Source: Oceanobacillus damuensis
GTDB taxonomy: Bacteria; Bacillota; Bacilli; Bacillales; Amphibacillaceae
NCBI RefSeq assembly: GCF_001618145.1
Contig: NZ_LQNF01000025.1
Span: forward strand, 1-64,000
Direction of reading: 5' to 3'
DNA length: 64,000 nucleotides
Both the position numbers and the translations under genes were made by a program. Of this stretch, positions 52,346 through 62,495 are shown piece after piece. The number at the start of each line of letters is the position of its first letter. The stretch's first letter is position 1. The notes below the pieces were generated by a model. It was not told where the DNA came from and did not search any database. It saw only the letters and a list, made by a program, of their open reading frames with translations.

Positions 52346-53776
52346 TTAAGCCGGCCATACAAATAGATGGACCAAAGTAACCATGATGGCACACGTGATG
52401 AATAACAAAATGACTAATGGGAGCATAAATCTTGCCCATTTAAGCCAAGAGATTCCTGCAATTGCTATTCCAGCCATTAAACCGCCATTTGTCGGATAAA
52501 AGGCGTTTGTGAATCCATCCCCAAACTGGAATGCGAGAACAGCAGTTTGTCTGCTTACCCCCACTAAATCTGCTATCGGCGTCATGATTGGCATGGATAA
52601 CGCAGCTTGTCCGCTTCCGGAGTTGACAGGCAGATTTAATAAGAATTGACCTAGAAACATACCAAAGGCTGCAAAGCTGGAAGGAAATTGACCAGCTAAA
52701 TTCGTTAGGCCATATACGATAGTGTCGATTAAATTACTGTTTTGCAGAATTACAACAATAGTATAAGCAAACCCAACAGCTAATGCACCTTCCATTAAGT
52801 TCTTACATCCATCTGTAAAGGAGGAAGCCACTTGATTCACGTTCATCCTCGAAATCATCCCAACGACAACTCCCATTAGGAGGAACAACCCAGTAATTTC
52901 TTTGAAGTACCATCCATAGTTAATAATGCCAATCGGTAAGGATATAAATGTTGCTGCGAGGCAGATTAATATCAAAATATGTTTTCCTGTTAGACGAGTT
53001 TCGATAACCTCTTTGTTTTCTTTTACCTTTTTATTGTGATCCTCATCATATACTAGGCTCTTTTCTGGGTTCTTTTGAATTTTTCTTGCATAGAGTGTTA
53101 TATACGTGCCACTAACGATGAGGAGTATAAGCCAGCAAATGATTCGTACTCCCATCCCTGAAAACAGTGGTAATTCAGCAATTCCATGGGCAACACCAAC
53201 ATTGTATGGATTTAAAAAGCCACCTGCGTATCCTATAGCTACACCAACCATCGGGACTGCAACGGCAATAATGGAATCGAAGCCTGCTCTTAATAGAAGT
53301 GGCAACAGGATAATAATATAGACCATCGCTTCTGATCCCAAACCAAAACTGGCTCCAGCTAAAGAAAAAATAGCAAAAAGAACAGGGATTAGGTAAACTT
53401 CTTTACCGTGCATTTTTTTGATGACTTGATGGAGGGCACTTTCAATCGCTCCTGTCTTCCCTAAAATACCAAATACACCACCAGTAATAAGCAGCAAAAA
53501 TATGATACCGGAAGCTTGGGACATGCCATCATAAAGGGAATTGAAGAATTCTAAAAACCCTGTTGGATTTCCTTCAGTTTGCTGATAGGTTCCGTTGACT
53601 AAAATCTCTCTACCTTCATCATTTGTCGTTCGTTCATATTCCCCGGCTGGAACAAAGTAAGTGGTCACAGCGGTTATAATCATCATGCAAAATAAAATGA
53701 CAAGGATGTTTGGCGGTTCTTTTCGCTTGTTCTTTGTCTTTGTTGTGTTTACATTGTTTTGTTCATTAACTTTCAT
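52346..53776 (-). CDS. YfcC family carrier (C4-dicarboxylate/basic amino acid type)
   Basis: A 476-residue protein with about 12 membrane helices. Hallmarks are YFVPAGEYERTTNDEGRE in the first loop, FLLLITGGVFGILGKTGAIE, GSEAMVYIIILLPLLL, and late NLPVNSGSGQAALSMPIM and GFTNAFYPTNGGLMAG. These fit the YfcC/ArcD-like ion-coupled family. AAAGGAG precedes the start. It lies 200 bases after an M20 peptidase in the same direction, so it may take up the peptide or amino acid that the peptidase processes. Confidence 0.85.
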   Translation of the reverse strand: MKVNEQNNVNTTKTKNKRKEPPNILVILFCMMIITAVTTYFVPAGEYERTTNDEGREILVNGTYQQTEGNPTGFLEFFNSLYDGMSQASGIIFLLLITGGVFGILGKTGAIESALHQVIKKMHGKEVYLIPVLFAIFSLAGASFGLGSEAMVYIIILLPLLLRAGFDSIIAVAVPMVGVAIGYAGGFLNPYNVGVAHGIAELPLFSGMGVRIICWLILLIVSGTYITLYARKIQKNPEKSLVYDEDHNKKVKENKEVIETRLTGKHILILICLAATFISLPIGIINYGWYFKEITGLFLLMGVVVGMISRMNVNQVASSFTDGCKNLMEGALAVGFAYTIVVILQNSNLIDTIVYGLTNLAGQFPSSFAAFGMFLGQFLLNLPVNSGSGQAALSMPIMTPIADLVGVSRQTAVLAFQFGDGFTNAFYPTNGGLMAGIAIAGISWLKWARFMLPLVILLFITCAIMVTLVHLFVWPA

Positions 53777-53980
53777 GTAGCTAGATCTCCTTTTATTTTT
53801 GCTGAGAATACCCTTCCATAGACTTCAAATAATAATGCCTATACGGAAAATGAGTGTTATCTTGATAACGTACCATCCTCCACCTGTTTTCCTTATTCAA
53901 CTGTAAGGCGGAATGCCAAAAACTGTTGGATTTTTTCAGTTTTTGAATCAACATAACTAAACTTCCTTATGCAAATCGAT

Positions 53981-55342
53981 TTATAGATTTTTTGCATACT
54001 CACCGAGTTGGTGAACCACATGGCAAGTACATTGTATCCCATCAAAGAAATAATCCATTTTGATGTTTTCATTTGGGGAATGATTTCGTTGATCGAAATT
54101 CGCATAAGGCACAATAATGGATGGAGTGTTTAAAATGTTTGTCCATACATAAACAGGAAGTGAACTCCCTAGACTAGGCTGTAAAAGGGGTTCTTTTTGA
54201 TAAGCCCCGAAAACTGCATTCGTTACCACTTCCACAATATCCAGATCTGCAGGAGTCCTTGACGGTTCCATGGACACTAAATGCTTCACTTCAATACCTG
54301 GATCATGTTTTTCGACGTGTCTGCAGATTTTGTTGTAAATATCTGCAGGGTCTTGGTCCACGACAAGACGAACATCCAATTTCACGGCTGCAGTAGAAGG
54401 GATGATTGTTTTAACGCCTTCTCCTGAATAACCGCTATAGATTCCTGCTATATTAAAGGTTGGTTCCATCGTTAGCTTGTGATAATAGTTTTCCCCATCC
54501 ATTTCCAGCCCTGGGTAGCCGATTTTCTCTCCAATATCATCCGCATCAAAAGGCAATGTTTGAAGTAGCTCCTGTTCTTTCGGTGAAGGCTTGCGGATAT
54601 GATCATAAAATCCTTCTATTAACACGTTTCCATCCTTATCACGCATTGTCTGCAGTAAGTCGATTAATCTCCAAGCTGGATTTGGCACGATATTTCCTGT
54701 ATTTCCGGAGTGATTATCCCATTTTGCTTCCGTCGCTTTTAGTTCTAACTGGAGAGATCCTCTTGCTCCTAATAAAATAAGGGGAGAATCGCTATTGTGT
54801 GAAGACCCGTCAGCTGTATAAACAAGATCTGCTTTCAATAGTTCTTTATTCTCTTTCACAAAGGAGGCTAAATGAGGGCTTCCATTTTCCTCTTCTCCTT
54901 CAAATAGAAACTTTATGTTAATGGGCAAGTCTTCAAATAGATCGATATATGTCTTAATCCCAAGAAGCGTGGCCATTAGCTGTCCCTTGTTGTCTCCTGC
55001 CCCTCGAGCGTAAATTCTCCCATCACGAATGGTAGGTTCAAATGGTGGAGAAAGCCATTCGTCCAGTGGATCTGGCGGCTGTACGTCATAATGTCCATAA
55101 AAAAGCAATGTGAAGGCATTTTCATCCTTCAGCATTTCACCGTAAACTACAGGATGCCCATCCGTTTTCATAATTTTGGTGTTAATCCCGATTTCTTCCA
55201 TTATATTTTTAAGAAGTTCGGCACAATCCGTAATCCCGTCGTTTTGTGTGCTAATACTTTTTTGGCGTAATAGAATAAATAATTGTTCCAGGTATTCTTC
55301 TTTTTTGTCTAATAGGACAGATTGAATCTCTTTTAAAGGCAT
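53981..55342 (-). CDS. M20 family dipeptidase
   Basis: A 453-residue di-zinc peptidase: FYGHYDVQPPDPLDEWLSPP (zinc His, catalytic Asp), GRIYARGAGDNKGQ (bridging Asp), EGEEENGSPHL (catalytic Glu, zinc Glu), and late FDQRNHSPNENI (zinc His). Motifs and length match the M20 CNDP/DapE-like dipeptidase group. ATG 55342 is chosen; an upstream TTG at 55375 has no site. It is probably cytosolic and may act on imported dipeptides or N-acyl amino acids. Confidence 0.87.
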   Translation of the reverse strand: MPLKEIQSVLLDKKEEYLEQLFILLRQKSISTQNDGITDCAELLKNIMEEIGINTKIMKTDGHPVVYGEMLKDENAFTLLFYGHYDVQPPDPLDEWLSPPFEPTIRDGRIYARGAGDNKGQLMATLLGIKTYIDLFEDLPINIKFLFEGEEENGSPHLASFVKENKELLKADLVYTADGSSHNSDSPLILLGARGSLQLELKATEAKWDNHSGNTGNIVPNPAWRLIDLLQTMRDKDGNVLIEGFYDHIRKPSPKEQELLQTLPFDADDIGEKIGYPGLEMDGENYYHKLTMEPTFNIAGIYSGYSGEGVKTIIPSTAAVKLDVRLVVDQDPADIYNKICRHVEKHDPGIEVKHLVSMEPSRTPADLDIVEVVTNAVFGAYQKEPLLQPSLGSSLPVYVWTNILNTPSIIVPYANFDQRNHSPNENIKMDYFFDGIQCTCHVVHQLGEYAKNL

Positions 55343-55639
55343 AGAAATCCCTACTTTCTTTAAATAACGAAACAAAATAAAAAGTAATAAAGGTGATATT
55401 TCTTATTTATAAAATAGAGAACTCTATAAGTATATTAGTTATCACTTTAAAGTAGTAAAGAACTAAATTAGTACAGTAACTAGAATTATATATTAATAGA
55501 AATCGTAAAACAAGAAGTTTTTGGAGGTAATTATTGAAGCTAGGGAATAGTCTATTATTACAATTTGACCAGTGGGATAGGTTTACCGGTCTAATCACCA
55601 TAATGCTGATTCGGAAACAAATGGTTTGGTTTTTGAAAG

Positions 55640-56090
55640 AGACTGTACAACAGATTCCTTAGCAGAGAATCGTTTTACACATTAATTAAAGAATTGAATG
55701 ATCGTGGTATAGAAACAGTAATGATGACTGGAGACAATAGCCGAGTAGCAACTTATGTAGGTGAAAAATTCGGGCTTTCAAAAGTAATTGCAGAAGTTTT
55801 ACCACATGAAAAGTCGAATAATGTGAAGGATTTAAAACGAGGTGGCAAAAAAGATACCGTGATTGGTAACGGAATTAATGATGCACCTGCCTTTGCTGAG
55901 GCAGATTTAGGTATTGCAATCGGTGCTGGTACAGAGGTTGCAATTGAAACTGCTGATGTCGTACTAGTAAATAGTAATCCAGTAGATATCTTAACTATTA
56001 TTAAGCTGTCTAAAGCAAGTCGTAGAAAATGATTCAAAACTTAGGATGGGCAGCGGGCAACTTATTCAACACGGCATAATTCATCTTATT
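55640..56090 (+). pseudogene. copper-type P1B-ATPase fragment
   Basis: From TLIKELNDRGIETVMMTGDN through VIAEVLPHEKSNNVKDLKRG and IGNGINDAPAFAEADLGIAI to KASRRK (stop 56032) this is the phosphorylation/hinge (GDGxNDAPA) region of CopA/CopB ATPases. The GD in GDGIND has become GNGIND. Beyond the stop, another frame gives MIQNLGWAAGNLFNTA, the expected next helix. Upstream parts, including the DKTGT site, are absent. It is a relic. Confidence 0.85.
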
Positions 56091-56264
56091 TATAGAACCC
56101 ACTGAACTCCATAAGTACGGATTTTTAAACTATTAAAATACTTTCTTGAAAAGCTAGTGAATTTGTATTATTGTAAAGTAATAAAAAGTATTTGAAAAAA
56201 CGAATTCTTTTTAATAACATTATATTTATATAGTAAGTATATTTGAAAGAGAGAAGGTGAATCC

Positions 56265-58220
56265 TTGAGTGCTGTTCAGACAACAGAAGTAGATGTAAAC
56301 AACGAGAAACAAGGAGCAGTTAGAAAGTACGTTGGCAAAACAGCATTTTTTATATCAGTATTAGGCATTATTTGGTCTATATTCCAATTATATGCAGCTG
56401 GAACTGGAGCACTTGATGCGATTCGCCTGCGAGCCTGGCATATTATCTTTTTACTGATGATGGCCTTTTTACTATATCCGGCTCGGAAAAAGAAAAAGGA
56501 AGTTATTAAATATCCTAAAATCTTTGATATAATATGCATTATTTTATCGTTGGTATCTTTTGGCTATTTTCTAATGAATTATAATGATATTGCATTAAGA
56601 GGCGGTTTCTTATTAAACCAGGATTACATATTTGGTGCGATTGGGATAATAATGGTATTTGAAGCAGCGAGAAGAGTAGTTGGAAATTTAGCAGTTCTTG
56701 CCTTCATTTTCCTTCTTTATAACTTCTTTGGTTACTTGGTACCTGGTATTTTCGGTCATGGTGGCTTTAGCATAAATCGGGTCATTGATCATATGTTTTG
56801 GGGAAGTCAGGGGATTTTCGGTATAGCTATTGGTGTTTCAGCTACGTTTGTCTTTCTTTTCATTTTATTCGGGGCATTTCTTAGAATAAGTGGATTTAGC
56901 CAATTTATTAATGATCTTGCTTTAACGATTGCGGGTCGCTCGCCTGGAGGTCCTGCAAAGGTTGCTGTTCTAGCCAGCAGTATGATGGGAATGATTAATG
57001 GTAGTGCCCTTGCAAATGTCGCTACCACTGGCACGATAACCATTCCTATGATGAAGAAAAACGGTTATAAGGCAAGGTTTGCAGCCGCAGTAGAAGCTGT
57101 TGCATCTACTGGTGGACAATTTGCTCCACCTATCATGGGAGCTGCTGGTTTTGTTATGGCTGAGTATCTGGGTGTTTCTTATACAATTGTCATGGTAGCA
57201 GCAATCGTACCAGCTTTTCTGTACTATTTAACACTTATTTTAGTTGTACACTTTGAAGCAAAAAGATTGGGACTGAAGGGGATTTCAAAAGAAAATATAC
57301 CGAATATTGTTAATGTCCTTAAAAAGCAAGGACATCTTTCTATTCCACTCATTGTATTAATGGGGCTATTATTTATGGGGTATACACCACTATTCGCGGC
57401 AGTATTTTCTATTCTTGCCTGTGTTGCAGCAAGCTGGATACGTCCTGATACGAGAATGGGTCTTAAAATGATTCTTAGAGCATTGGAAGATGGAGCAAAA
57501 GGTGCTGTTGGTGTAGCGGCGGCCTGTGCAATCATTGGAATTATTATTGGAACTGTTTCATTGACAGGACTTGGACTATCTTTTGGTTATAGTATTATGG
57601 AATACACGAATGAAAGTATTTTCATTGCAGCATTTCTAGTCATGATCATGAGTATTATTCTAGGGATGGGAGTTCCTGGAGTGGCTGCTTATGTTATTGT
57701 TGCAACCGTAGCAGCACCAGTACTTGTTGAACTGGGGGTCCAGCCGTTAGCTGCGCATATGTTTGTATTGATTTATGCTTGCCTGTCCAATGTTACGCCA
57801 CCTGTTGCACTTGCCTCATTTGTTGCAGCGGGTATCGCTAATACGGATCAAACGAAAGTATCTTTAACAGCGGTGAAACTGGCTTTAACCGGATTCATTT
57901 TACCATTCTTTTTCATATTTGAACCAGCATTATTGATCAATATGGAAGCACCTTCGGAAAGTATTATTCCTGTAATTACTGCTTCTATTGGAGTAATCGC
58001 ATTTGCTTCCGGTTTGCAGGGCTGGCTGATTACTTTGGCAACTCCTATTGAGAGAATATTACTTGTAATAGCTGGGGTTTGCATGATTGCACCAGGTCTT
58101 GCGCTTGCCCTTGTGGGAATGGGAATAATCCTTATTTGTATTGTTTGGCAATTAGCAAAGAAAAAGAAAATTCAAAGGGAACAGGATAATTTCCCTGAAA
58201 CGATTAAAATCACAAAATAA
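56265..58220 (+). CDS. TRAP transporter fused permease (TAXI type)
   Basis: A 651-residue protein from TTG 56265 behind GAGAAGGTG. It fuses the small (four-helix DctQ-like, residues 20-140) and large (DctM-like) membrane subunits. The large part has GSALANVATTGTITIPMMKK, TGGQFAPPIMGAAGFVMAEY and GMGVPGVAAYVIVA, the TRAP 4TM-12TM fused signature. Together with the next gene, a TAXI binding protein, it imports organic acids using a Na+ gradient. Confidence 0.9.
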   Translation: MSAVQTTEVDVNNEKQGAVRKYVGKTAFFISVLGIIWSIFQLYAAGTGALDAIRLRAWHIIFLLMMAFLLYPARKKKKEVIKYPKIFDIICIILSLVSFGYFLMNYNDIALRGGFLLNQDYIFGAIGIIMVFEAARRVVGNLAVLAFIFLLYNFFGYLVPGIFGHGGFSINRVIDHMFWGSQGIFGIAIGVSATFVFLFILFGAFLRISGFSQFINDLALTIAGRSPGGPAKVAVLASSMMGMINGSALANVATTGTITIPMMKKNGYKARFAAAVEAVASTGGQFAPPIMGAAGFVMAEYLGVSYTIVMVAAIVPAFLYYLTLILVVHFEAKRLGLKGISKENIPNIVNVLKKQGHLSIPLIVLMGLLFMGYTPLFAAVFSILACVAASWIRPDTRMGLKMILRALEDGAKGAVGVAAACAIIGIIIGTVSLTGLGLSFGYSIMEYTNESIFIAAFLVMIMSIILGMGVPGVAAYVIVATVAAPVLVELGVQPLAAHMFVLIYACLSNVTPPVALASFVAAGIANTDQTKVSLTAVKLALTGFILPFFFIFEPALLINMEAPSESIIPVITASIGVIAFASGLQGWLITLATPIERILLVIAGVCMIAPGLALALVGMGIILICIVWQLAKKKKIQREQDNFPETIKITK

Positions 58221-58255
58221 TAAAGTTATCGTGGTAGGAAAGGAAGACAAATAGT

Positions 58256-59266
58256 ATGAAAACATCATTTAAAAAGCTGTGGAAAATTGGAATATTAATC
58301 GGGTTAGCACTAATCGTATCCGCGTGTGGTAGTAATAACGCAGACGGGGGAGATGATGAAACATCCTCGGGAAATACAGAATTGAACTTTCCAACAGCAA
58401 GTACAACTGGAACCATTTACCCATTAGGAGCGGCGATGGCGAATATTTGGAATAATGAAGTGGATGGAATTCGTGTCAATGCTCAAGGTTCGAATGGAGG
58501 CGTAGAGAATCTGAATCTATTAAAAGAAGGGGAGGGTCAGATTACGTTTGCTACTGCTGGTATTGTCTGGGAAGCATATAATGGTGAGCGTGGATTTAAA
58601 GACCGTGCATATGAGGATGTTCGTGTCATGGCTGGTCTTTATTATAATCCCAATCAATTTGTTATTCGAGAGGATTCCGGAGTAGAATCTGTTGCAGATT
58701 TAGAAGGACGCAGATTTGCCCCAGGTGCTATAGGAAGTACACCGGAAGTAGAGTCTAGCATTATTTTACCTGCTTATGGAATCGGCTATCCGGATGGCAT
58801 TAAAGAAAACTTTATTGGATTTACAGAAGCAATCGATTTAATGAGAAATAATCAAATCGATGGAGCTTTAATTCAGGCTGGAGTTCCTACCGCTGCAGTT
58901 ACAGAAATGACTGCTACAGCTGGTGGAAAGCTTATTGGCATTGAAGATGAGGTGCGTGAATCATTAATAGATGAGTATCCTTGGTATTCGGATGTAACCA
59001 TTCCAGCAGGTACATATGATAATCAGGATGAAGATGTAAATACGTTGGGTATAAAAATGCTATTGTTAGTCGATGCATCGTTGGATGATGATCAAGTCTA
59101 TGAAATGACGAAAGTATTCTGGGATAATCTTGAACAATTAGAAGAGACACATCCTATTGTAGAACAAATTGATATAAATGAAGCTACATTAGATCTTTCC
59201 GGTATTCCGCTTCATGAAGGTGCAAAACGCTATTATGAGGAAGTAGATGTATTGGTGGAAGAATAA
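58256..59266 (+). CDS. TAXI-type TRAP solute-binding lipoprotein
   Basis: A 336-residue protein. A lipoprotein signal (MKTSFKKLWKIGILIGLALI, lipobox VSAC at Cys 23) is followed by a periplasmic-type fold with FPTASTTGTIYPLGAAMANI, a TAXI hallmark. VQAGVPTAAVTEM-like IQAGVPTAAVTEM and an FWDNLEQL helix follow near the end. AAGGAAG precedes the ATG. It is co-transcribed with the fused permease 35 bases upstream. A separate DctP-type protein serves the downstream carrier. Confidence 0.9.
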   Translation: MKTSFKKLWKIGILIGLALIVSACGSNNADGGDDETSSGNTELNFPTASTTGTIYPLGAAMANIWNNEVDGIRVNAQGSNGGVENLNLLKEGEGQITFATAGIVWEAYNGERGFKDRAYEDVRVMAGLYYNPNQFVIREDSGVESVADLEGRRFAPGAIGSTPEVESSIILPAYGIGYPDGIKENFIGFTEAIDLMRNNQIDGALIQAGVPTAAVTEMTATAGGKLIGIEDEVRESLIDEYPWYSDVTIPAGTYDNQDEDVNTLGIKMLLLVDASLDDDQVYEMTKVFWDNLEQLEETHPIVEQIDINEATLDLSGIPLHEGAKRYYEEVDVLVEE

Positions 59267-59286
59267 AACATATATTTGTTTCTCTG

Positions 59287-59325
59287 AAAATTGGCGACCT
59301 ACATTTAGTAATCGCCAATTTTTAA
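59287..59325 (+). terminator. terminator of the TAXI-TRAP operon
   Basis: AAATTGGCGA and TCGCCAATTTTTAA form a stem and T run, 20 bases after the stop. Confidence 0.85.
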
Positions 59326-59421
59326 TACGAATAAACTTTTTTCAGCCAAAAAAAGGAGTTATTACGTCGAAGCACCACCATGAACAGAAAACAAACAATA
59401 GATAATGGAAATCATTATACG

Positions 59422-59469
59422 AAAAATGGTTCTGATCATCAAAAACTGATGATTGGAACCATTTTTTAG
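59422..59469. terminator. second strong hairpin
   Basis: AAAATGGTTCTGATCATC and TGATGATTGGAACCATTTTTT form a long stem with a small loop. It lies 100 bases after the first terminator, with no gene between. Confidence 0.7.
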
Positions 59470-59782
59470 TTATTTTTGGCTAGTTATGTCCCGGCCTCTT
59501 CTTTCCTGTACTTTCTATCACTGAAAAAAGCATTTTCTTTTTGAATCTTGTTTTTAATTTTTTTCCCTTAATTTTTGTGAAAATGAATCATATAGTCATC
59601 GTTAAATCGTCAATGACATACGAGACTTGGAGATCCTATGCAGCTCATGAACACCTACTGATAATTTTTCAAATCCAGCTGTCAGTTGTTTAGACAGGCT
59701 AAATAAAAAATCTAAAATAACTGTAACAATAATAGCAATGTAAATATTCACTTTATAAAAAAATCCCTATATTGAAAACATA

Positions 59783-59811
59783 TTGACAAAATAAAAGTAA
59801 GCGATTACAAT
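59783..59811 (+). promoter_or_regulatory. sigma-A promoter of the catabolic cluster
   Basis: TTGACA (59783-59788), an exact 17-base spacer and TACAAT (59806-59811), about 80 bases before the GntR gene. Confidence 0.75.
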
Positions 59812-59824
59812 GTATTTAATATTC

Positions 59825-59844
59825 GTTAACTGTTAAGTGTTAAC
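59825..59844. promoter_or_regulatory. GTTAAC operator candidate
   Basis: GTTAAC at 59825-59830 and again at 59839-59844, each self-complementary, lie just downstream of the -10 element. Spaced 14 bases apart, they could bind the GntR/FCD dimer for autorepression. Confidence 0.5.
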
Positions 59845-59891
59845 AAATGAGAATATTATGTTAATTATTTTAAAAGGAGCCTGTGTTATTA

Positions 59892-60557
59892 ATGAATATA
59901 AAAAAAAATCATGTAAGTGAGCAGGTTCTTACTTATTTACGAAAAAAGATAATGTTGAATGAATTAAAGGAGGGTGACCACTTAAAAGAATCTGAACTAT
60001 CAAAGCGATTGAATGTTAGCAGGGGACCTATACGCGAGGCTATAGCAAAGTTAGAAGCCGAGAGATTAGTTGAAACGCCTTCAAATGGTAGAACAGTAGT
60101 TGGGAAATTTGATGTTAGGGCGATTAAAAATCTTTATGATAGTCGTATTTTATTAGAGAAGCATGCATTAACACAGATTGATTCAGAATCTTTAACTAAA
60201 CATATTGATACATTAAATTTGTACATCAAGCAAATGCAGGATTCTCATAGCAATGGGATAAGAGACGTGGAATCAGATATGGCTTTCCATGGTTTACTTG
60301 TAAAAATGACAAATAATCAAACGCTTATTCAGTTATGGAATTCGTTAAATGGTTTGATTGAAACATTAATTGAAGTTACATCAGCGTATATTTCAATACA
60401 TCAGCAAGAGATTATTGAAGAACATCAGGTTGTTGTTGATGCTTTGAAAAAACAGGAAGTAGAAAAAGCGCAAGAGCTGCTAGCCATACATCTGGAGAAC
60501 GCCTCGGATTATTACTGTCAAGCTATTAAGGAATTAAATTTAAAAGGAGTGAAGTAA
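59892..60557 (+). CDS. GntR family regulator (FadR/FCD subfamily)
   Basis: A 221-residue protein. An N-terminal winged HTH ([20 protein letters not shown], then [18 protein letters not shown]) is followed by a helical FCD ligand domain with the metal-binding Asp/His pattern ([16 protein letters not shown], later [10 protein letters not shown]). ATG 59892 or GTG 59883 are possible; AAGGAG at 59874 suits neither ideally. It sits two bases before the acetaldehyde dehydrogenase gene and likely controls the catabolic operon in response to its substrate. Confidence 0.85.
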   Translation: MNIKKNHVSEQVLTYLRKKIMLNELKEGDHLKESELSKRLNVSRGPIREAIAKLEAERLVETPSNGRTVVGKFDVRAIKNLYDSRILLEKHALTQIDSESLTKHIDTLNLYIKQMQDSHSNGIRDVESDMAFHGLLVKMTNNQTLIQLWNSLNGLIETLIEVTSAYISIHQQEIIEEHQVVVDALKKQEVEKAQELLAIHLENASDYYCQAIKELNLKGVK

Positions 60558-60558
60558 A

Positions 60559-61461
60559 ATGGTAACCGAGAAAGTAAAGTGTGCGATTATTGGATCAGGA
60601 AATATTGGTACAGACTTAATGTATAAGTTATTAAGAAGTGAAAAACTGGAACCAACCGTGATGATTGGAATTGACTCAAATTCAAAAGGGTTGGCATTGG
60701 CTAAAGACTATGGATTAGTTCCTATATATACAGGGATTGATGGATTTGTAGAGCAAGCGGATTTAGCTGACATTGTGTTTGAAGCTACTTCTGCTAAGGC
60801 GCATACATATAACGCACCTATTCTTAAAAGACTAGGGAAGAAGGCAATTGATTTGACTCCAGCGGCTGTTGGACCGTTTATGGTGCCATCTGTAAGTTTA
60901 GATACTCATAATATTGAAGAATTGGATAACGTTAATATGGTTACATGTGGAGGACAAGCAACTGTTCCTATGGTCAAGGCAATTTCGGATGTAGTCGAAG
61001 TAGAATATGCGGAAATTGTTGCATCTATTTCAAGTAAGAGTGCCGGACCAGGCACTCGTCAAAACATTGATGAATTTACGGAAACTACTGCAAGGGCATT
61101 AAAAGAAGTTGGTGGAGCAAAAGAAGGAAAAGCAATTATTGTTTTAAATCCTGCTGAACCTCCTATATTAATGAGAAATACAATTTACGTAAAAATATCG
61201 GAATACTCTGATGAGATACATCAAAATATCTTACAAAGATTATATGACATGCTCGAAATTGTACAAAGCTATGTGAAAGGATACAGCTTTAAAGCAGATC
61301 CAGTTATAAAAGATAATATTGTAACTGTTGCGGTCGAAGTAGAAGGAAACGGAGACTTCCTTCCGAAGTACTCAGGTAACTTAGATATTATTACATCTGC
61401 TGCGGTAAAGACAGCTGAAGTTATGACAGAATTGATGGTATCGAAAGGAGTATCACAATGA
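60559..61461 (+). CDS. mhpF: acetaldehyde dehydrogenase (acetylating)
   Basis: A 300-residue enzyme of the DmpF/MhpF type. NAD-binding motif GSGNIGTDL near residue 12, catalytic Cys130 ([12 protein letters not shown]), and [20 protein letters not shown] with the substrate-binding arginine. It turns acetaldehyde, NAD and CoA into acetyl-CoA. It overlaps the aldolase gene by four bases (ATGA), fitting the known channelling complex of these two proteins. Confidence 0.93.
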   Translation: MVTEKVKCAIIGSGNIGTDLMYKLLRSEKLEPTVMIGIDSNSKGLALAKDYGLVPIYTGIDGFVEQADLADIVFEATSAKAHTYNAPILKRLGKKAIDLTPAAVGPFMVPSVSLDTHNIEELDNVNMVTCGGQATVPMVKAISDVVEVEYAEIVASISSKSAGPGTRQNIDEFTETTARALKEVGGAKEGKAIIVLNPAEPPILMRNTIYVKISEYSDEIHQNILQRLYDMLEIVQSYVKGYSFKADPVIKDNIVTVAVEVEGNGDFLPKYSGNLDIITSAAVKTAEVMTELMVSKGVSQ

Positions 61462-62492
61462 CACAATCAAACAAAATAGTTTTTAATGATGTAACATTAC
61501 GTGATGGAATGCATGCCATTTCCCATCAATATTCAGTAGAGCAGATTGCCCAACTAACAAAACTACTTGATGATGCAGGTGTTGATATTATTGAAGCCAC
61601 ACATGGAGATGGATTAGGTGGTAGCTCCATTCAATATGGTTTCTCTAAAGAAACAGAAAAGGACATTATTACCACCGCGGTGAAAAATACAAAAAACGCA
61701 AAAATTGGAGTACTTTTAGTTCCTGGAATAGGTACAATCGAACACTTAAATAATGCAAGAGAGTGGGGTGCATCAGTGGTCCGTGTAGCCACACATTGCA
61801 CGGAAGCAGATGTATCCGAACAACATATTAGAGCAGGAATAGATTTAGGAATGGATACGGTTGGATTTTTGATGATGTCACATCGTACAAAGCCTGAATT
61901 ATTACTGGAAGAAGCTAAAAAAATGGAATCTTATGGAGCAGGAACTATTTATGTAGTGGATTCTGCTGGTGCATTAACAATGGATGATGTAAGAAGTAGA
62001 GTATCTTTATTTAAAGAAAACTTACATACAAAAGTTGGATTTCATGCACATAATAATCTCTCTCTTGGTGTAGCCAATTCAATTGTTGCAATAGAAGAAG
62101 GGGCAGATAGAATAGACGCTAGTTTAGCCGGAATGGGTGCTGGAGCTGGGAATGCCTCTCTAGAACAGCTTGCTGCAGTAATGAATAAATTAGATATTCC
62201 ACATGCAGTAGATTTATATAAAGTGATGGATGCAGCTGAAAATGTGATGAAACCAATGATGAAAAGACCAGTTCAAATTGATCGACTAAGTCTGACACTT
62301 GGATATACAGGCGTCTACTCTAGCTTTCTTCTATTTGCAGAAAGAGCTGGAAAAGAATATGGTGTTGATCCACGTGACATCTTAACAAAGATTTCTGAGA
62401 TGGGTGCAGTTGGTGGACAAGAAGATTGGATTATCGGAGTAGCACAGGATTTGGCTAAAGAAAAAATAACAAGAGCTAAGGAGGAAGTTTAA
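61458..62492 (+). CDS. mhpE: 4-hydroxy-2-oxovalerate aldolase
   Basis: A 344-residue DmpG/MhpE-type class II aldolase. [17 protein letters not shown] holds the metal Asp and catalytic Arg. [14 protein letters not shown] holds the H-x-H metal ligands near residue 195. [15 protein letters not shown] follows. It splits 4-hydroxy-2-oxovalerate to pyruvate and acetaldehyde and is coupled to the dehydrogenase. Confidence 0.93.
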   Translation: MTQSNKIVFNDVTLRDGMHAISHQYSVEQIAQLTKLLDDAGVDIIEATHGDGLGGSSIQYGFSKETEKDIITTAVKNTKNAKIGVLLVPGIGTIEHLNNAREWGASVVRVATHCTEADVSEQHIRAGIDLGMDTVGFLMMSHRTKPELLLEEAKKMESYGAGTIYVVDSAGALTMDDVRSRVSLFKENLHTKVGFHAHNNLSLGVANSIVAIEEGADRIDASLAGMGAGAGNASLEQLAAVMNKLDIPHAVDLYKVMDAAENVMKPMMKRPVQIDRLSLTLGYTGVYSSFLLFAERAGKEYGVDPRDILTKISEMGAVGGQEDWIIGVAQDLAKEKITRAKEEV

Positions 62493-62495
62493 AAT

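Noticed and set aside
54460-54780. A 106-residue plus-strand frame
   Set aside because: It lies fully inside the M20 peptidase on the opposite strand, whose zinc motifs are intact.
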